This document shows, piece by piece, positions 5,901 to 8,011 of a DNA stretch of 8,011 nt. The notes under the pieces were generated by a model. It saw nothing but the letters and a program-made list of their open reading frames with translations. It was not told the origin of the DNA and did not search any database. The stretch is from positions 1 through 8,011 of the forward strand of contig JBJKSO010000056.1 in the NCBI GenBank assembly GCA_046703825.1. Direction: 5' to 3'. The stretch's first letter is position 1, and every line of letters starts with the position of its first letter. This DNA is from JBJKSO01 sp046703825. Its GTDB lineage: Bacteria > Chloroflexota > Dormibacteria > Aeolococcales > Bog-877. A program made the translations under genes and the position numbers.

Positions 5901-7135
5901 GACCGCCCCCCGGGGGCCGTGGGCACCTCCGAGGGCTCAAGCAGGTGGCCCAGCTTCTCTTGCTTGGTGCTGAGGTAGCGCCGGTTGTGGGGGTTGGGCG
6001 AAGTCAGTATTGGCACCCGCTCGACCATGGTGAGCCCGTGGCCCTGAAGGCCGTAGTACTTGTGGGGGTTGTTACTCATCACCCGCAGCTGGTGCACCCC
6101 CAGGTCGGCCAGGATCTGGCTCCCGATCTGGTAGTCGCGACTGTCGGCGGGGAAGCCGAGCCGAAGGTTGGCCTCGACCGTGTCCAAGCCCTGGTCCTGC
6201 AGCCCGTAGGCACGCAGCTTGTCCATGAGCCCAATGCCCCTCCCCTCCTGGCGGAGGTAGACCACGATCCCCTCGCCGGCGTCGGCGATCTGGCGCATGG
6301 CCTGGTGCAGCTGGGCCTGGCAGTCGCAGCGCAAGGAGCCGAACACGTCGCCGGTGAGGCATTCGCTGTGCACCCTGACCAGGACCGGCTCCCGGAGCTT
6401 GGGACCGCCGAGGATCAGGGCCAGGTGCACCGCTCCGGTGATGCGGTCGCGGTAGCCCACCGCCCTCCAGGCCCCCAGGGTGGTGGGGATGCTGGTCTCA
6501 GCGCCCCGCTCCACCAGCTGCTCGCTGCGACGGCGGTAGGCGATTAGCGCCTCGATGCTGACCATGGGAATGCTGTGCCGGCGGCTGAAGCCCTCGAGCT
6601 CGGGACGGCGGGCCATAGAACCGTCGGGGGAGGCGATCTCGCAGAGCGCCCCTGCCAAAGCCCGACCGCTCAACCGGGCCAGGTCCACCGCCGCCTCGGT
6701 GTGGCCCGCCCGCTCCAGCACCCCGCCCGGTCGCGCCCGCAGCGGGAACACGTGGCCGGGACGGGCGAAGTCCGCGGGCTGAGCGGTGGGGTCGGCGAGG
6801 CGGCGGAGGGTGATGGCGCGGTCCTGGGCGCTGATGCCGGTGGTGACCGGCGCCTCGGCGGCGTCCACCGAGACGGTGAAGGCGGTGGAGTAGCGGGAGG
6901 TGTTGCGCTCCAGCATCGGCGGCAGTTCCAGCTGGTCCAGCCGTTCCGCGGGCATGGCCACGCAGATCAGCCCCCGGGCTTCGGTCATGAGGAAGTTCAC
7001 CTGTTCGGCGCTGATTTGGTCGGCGGCCACGCAGAGGTCGCCCTCGTTCTCTCGCTCCTCGTCGTCGATGACGATCACGAACCGGCCCTCGCGGTAGGCC
7101 GCCAGAGCGGCCTCGACGTCGTCGAAGGCGCTCAC
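5897..7135 (-). CDS. ribBA: Bifunctional 3,4-dihydroxy-2-butanone-4-phosphate synthase / GTP cyclohydrolase II (RibBA)
   Basis: This 412-aa fusion supplies both inputs of the riboflavin pathway. The N-terminal RibB domain (about 1-205) converts ribulose 5-phosphate to dihydroxybutanone phosphate; it shows DDEERENEGDL (24-34), RPGHVFPLRARPGGVLERAG (125-144), GHTEAAVDL (144-152) and CEIASPDGSMAR (165-176), including the acidic and histidine active-site residues. The C-terminal RibA domain (about 207-395) opens GTP; it has zinc cysteines C259, C270 and C272 with family spacing, RQEGRGIGL (295-303), LQDQGLDTVEANLRLGF, and SNNPHKYYGL. Both halves look intact. The GTG start at 7135 overlaps the ribE stop (GTGA) and is preceded by AAGGTGG, a good ribosome site. 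The stop overlaps ribH. The fused arrangement between ribE and ribH is the Bacillus-type order. Confidence 0.97.
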   Translation of the reverse strand: MSAFDDVEAALAAYREGRFVIVIDDEERENEGDLCVAADQISAEQVNFLMTEARGLICVAMPAERLDQLELPPMLERNTSRYSTAFTVSVDAAEAPVTTGISAQDRAITLRRLADPTAQPADFARPGHVFPLRARPGGVLERAGHTEAAVDLARLSGRALAGALCEIASPDGSMARRPELEGFSRRHSIPMVSIEALIAYRRRSEQLVERGAETSIPTTLGAWRAVGYRDRITGAVHLALILGGPKLREPVLVRVHSECLTGDVFGSLRCDCQAQLHQAMRQIADAGEGIVVYLRQEGRGIGLMDKLRAYGLQDQGLDTVEANLRLGFPADSRDYQIGSQILADLGVHQLRVMSNNPHKYYGLQGHGLTMVERVPILTSPNPHNRRYLSTKQEKLGHLLEPSEVPTAPGGRS

Positions 7136-7764
7136 CTGTCCACCTTGCGCGCGAGCGGTTCCAGGTAGGGTGCCGCCAGGCGCTCAACCAACTTCGCCAT
7201 CAGATCAGCCTCCAGGTTGACCACGGTCCCCATCCGGTAGCCGCTGGCGATGGTCTGCGCCAGCGTGTGGGGGATCAGGGAGAAGCGGGCCTCCCACTCC
7301 TCCTGGGCGGGTCCATTCAGTTCCGCGATCGTGAGTGAACAGCCGTCCACCGCCAGGGATCCCTGTGGGACGCAGTACCGCGCCAGCTCGGCCGGCATCC
7401 GGATGCTCACCCAGCAGGCGTTGCCCTCAGGCTCCAACCGGGCCACGGCACCGGTGGCGTCGATGTGACCCTGGACCAGGTGGCCGCCGACCCGGCCGCC
7501 CAGCTCCAGCGGAGCCTCCAGGTTGACCCGGCTGCCGGCGCCGAGCCGGCCGAGGTTGGTCCGCCGCAGCGTCTCCGGCATGACCTCGGCCACAAAGCCG
7601 CCCGGTTGCACTCGCACCGCCGTGAGGCAGCAGCCGTTGACCGCCACGCTGTCGCCGACCTGGATCTCCGTCCAAGCCTCGGGGTGGGTCACCGAGATCC
7701 TCGGGGCACTCGACGTAGGTGCCTCGGCGACGCGGCCGGTGGTCGTCACCAAGCCGCCGAACAC
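7132..7764 (-). CDS. ribE: Riboflavin synthase, alpha-type (RibE)
   Basis: Riboflavin synthase dismutates two 6,7-dimethyl-8-ribityllumazine molecules to riboflavin plus the RibH substrate. The 210-aa protein has the duplicated lumazine-binding barrels. The first (about 1-97) has the MFGGL start, VGDSVAVNGCCLT (36-48) and the tail of GGHLVQGHID (93-102). The second (about 98-195) has GSLAVDGCSLT (135-145), FSLIPHTL (161-168) and VNLEAD (182-187). A C-terminal helix follows, as expected for trimerisation. The usual MFTG is MFGG here, a mild change. Translation starts at GTG 7764, one base after the ribD stop, with GGGGAG (complement of 7772-7777) 7 nt upstream. Because Met1-Phe2 is part of the conserved N-terminus, this start is well supported. 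Confidence 0.96.
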   Translation of the reverse strand: MFGGLVTTTGRVAEAPTSSAPRISVTHPEAWTEIQVGDSVAVNGCCLTAVRVQPGGFVAEVMPETLRRTNLGRLGAGSRVNLEAPLELGGRVGGHLVQGHIDATGAVARLEPEGNACWVSIRMPAELARYCVPQGSLAVDGCSLTIAELNGPAQEEWEARFSLIPHTLAQTIASGYRMGTVVNLEADLMAKLVERLAAPYLEPLARKVDR

Positions 7765-7765
7765 C

Positions 7766-8011
7766 TCAGAGCTCCCCGACCAGACAGATGTCCGGACCGA
7801 CCGCGCTCGCCCTCAGCCCGCGCAGGCGGACCGCGTCGGCGAGATGGGCGATGCCCGATCCGCCCACCGCCCCCAGCGCCCCGGCTCCGCCGAGTAGCAC
7901 CGGTGCCACGTACGCCTGCAGGCGGTTGCCGATCCCCTCGGTGACGGCCGCGCCGACCACGGTCGGGCCGCCCTCGATCAGGACGCTGGTCAGCTCGCGG
8001 CGGCCCAGCTC
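7766..8011 (-). CDS. ribD: RibD C-terminal end: 5-amino-6-(5-phosphoribosylamino)uracil reductase domain (partial)
   Basis: The last 81 codons of a gene entering from the right edge. They read ELGRRELTSVLIEGGPTVVG and continue to LVGEL before the stop. LIEGGPT is the signature of the RibD-type reductase domain, which reduces the pyrimidine ribosyl intermediate with NADPH, and VAPVLLGG a few residues later is also typical of this family. The deaminase domain, if present, lies outside the window, so this piece cannot show whether the gene is bifunctional RibD or a stand-alone reductase; its place as first gene of a ribD-ribE-ribBA-ribH operon favours RibD. The stop is 1 nt from the ribE start. 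Any FMN riboswitch controlling the operon would lie upstream, beyond the right edge. Confidence 0.9.
   Translation of the reverse strand, partial: ELGRRELTSVLIEGGPTVVGAAVTEGIGNRLQAYVAPVLLGGAGALGAVGGSGIAHLADAVRLRGLRASAVGPDICLVGEL

Noticed and set aside
5945..6547. A 200-codon plus-strand frame opposite ribBA
   Set aside because: It lies wholly antisense to conserved RibBA catalytic regions and has no recognisable motif.
7766..8011. Possible FMN riboswitch for the rib operon
   Set aside because: It would lie upstream of ribD, beyond the right edge; the visible part is only ribD coding sequence.

Overview
The window is ordinary-looking bacterial chromosome, GC-rich (roughly 70% by eye) and densely coded. 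Gene content and order fit a Gram-positive-type ('Terrabacteria') lineage. The rpmB / yloU-yloV / recG neighbourhood and the ribD-ribE-ribBA-ribH order both match the arrangement known from Bacillus subtilis. The base composition, frequent GTG/TTG starts and compact L28 instead suggest a high-GC group such as a deep actinobacterial, Chloroflexota or Dormibacterota-like lineage. That placement is inference; no rRNA or other decisive marker is present.

Layout. Positions 1-5094 hold a leftward (minus-strand) cluster. Read in the direction of transcription it is an Asp23/YloU-family protein, FakA (DAK2-domain fatty acid kinase), a DegV/FakB-type fatty-acid-binding protein, RecG helicase, and the first 23 codons of an unidentified ORF that starts in a 4-nt ATGA overlap at the left edge. 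A 119-bp gap (5095-5213) separates this cluster from rpmB (ribosomal protein L28), the only plus-strand gene. rpmB converges, with only 21 bp between, on a leftward riboflavin operon at 5427-8011: the end of ribD, then ribE, ribBA and ribH. The ribE-ribBA and ribBA-ribH junctions are 4-nt overlaps, and ribD-ribE is separated by 1 nt.

Function. RibD, RibBA, RibH and RibE together supply nearly all the enzymes from GTP and ribulose 5-phosphate to riboflavin. FakA and its FakB/DegV partner are expected to turn exogenous or recycled fatty acids into acyl-phosphate for phospholipid synthesis. RecG remodels stalled replication forks and recombination intermediates.

The most striking non-gene signal is a perfect 18-bp inverted repeat with a 4-nt loop at 3876-3915, inside fakA. 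It is far too long to be expected by chance. One arm encodes a stretch that looks family-typical and the other a stretch that looks variable, so it may have arisen by templated copying or serve as an intragenic mRNA/DNA hairpin. I found no mobile element, CRISPR array, tRNA, rRNA or riboswitch, and no clearly new multi-gene system.
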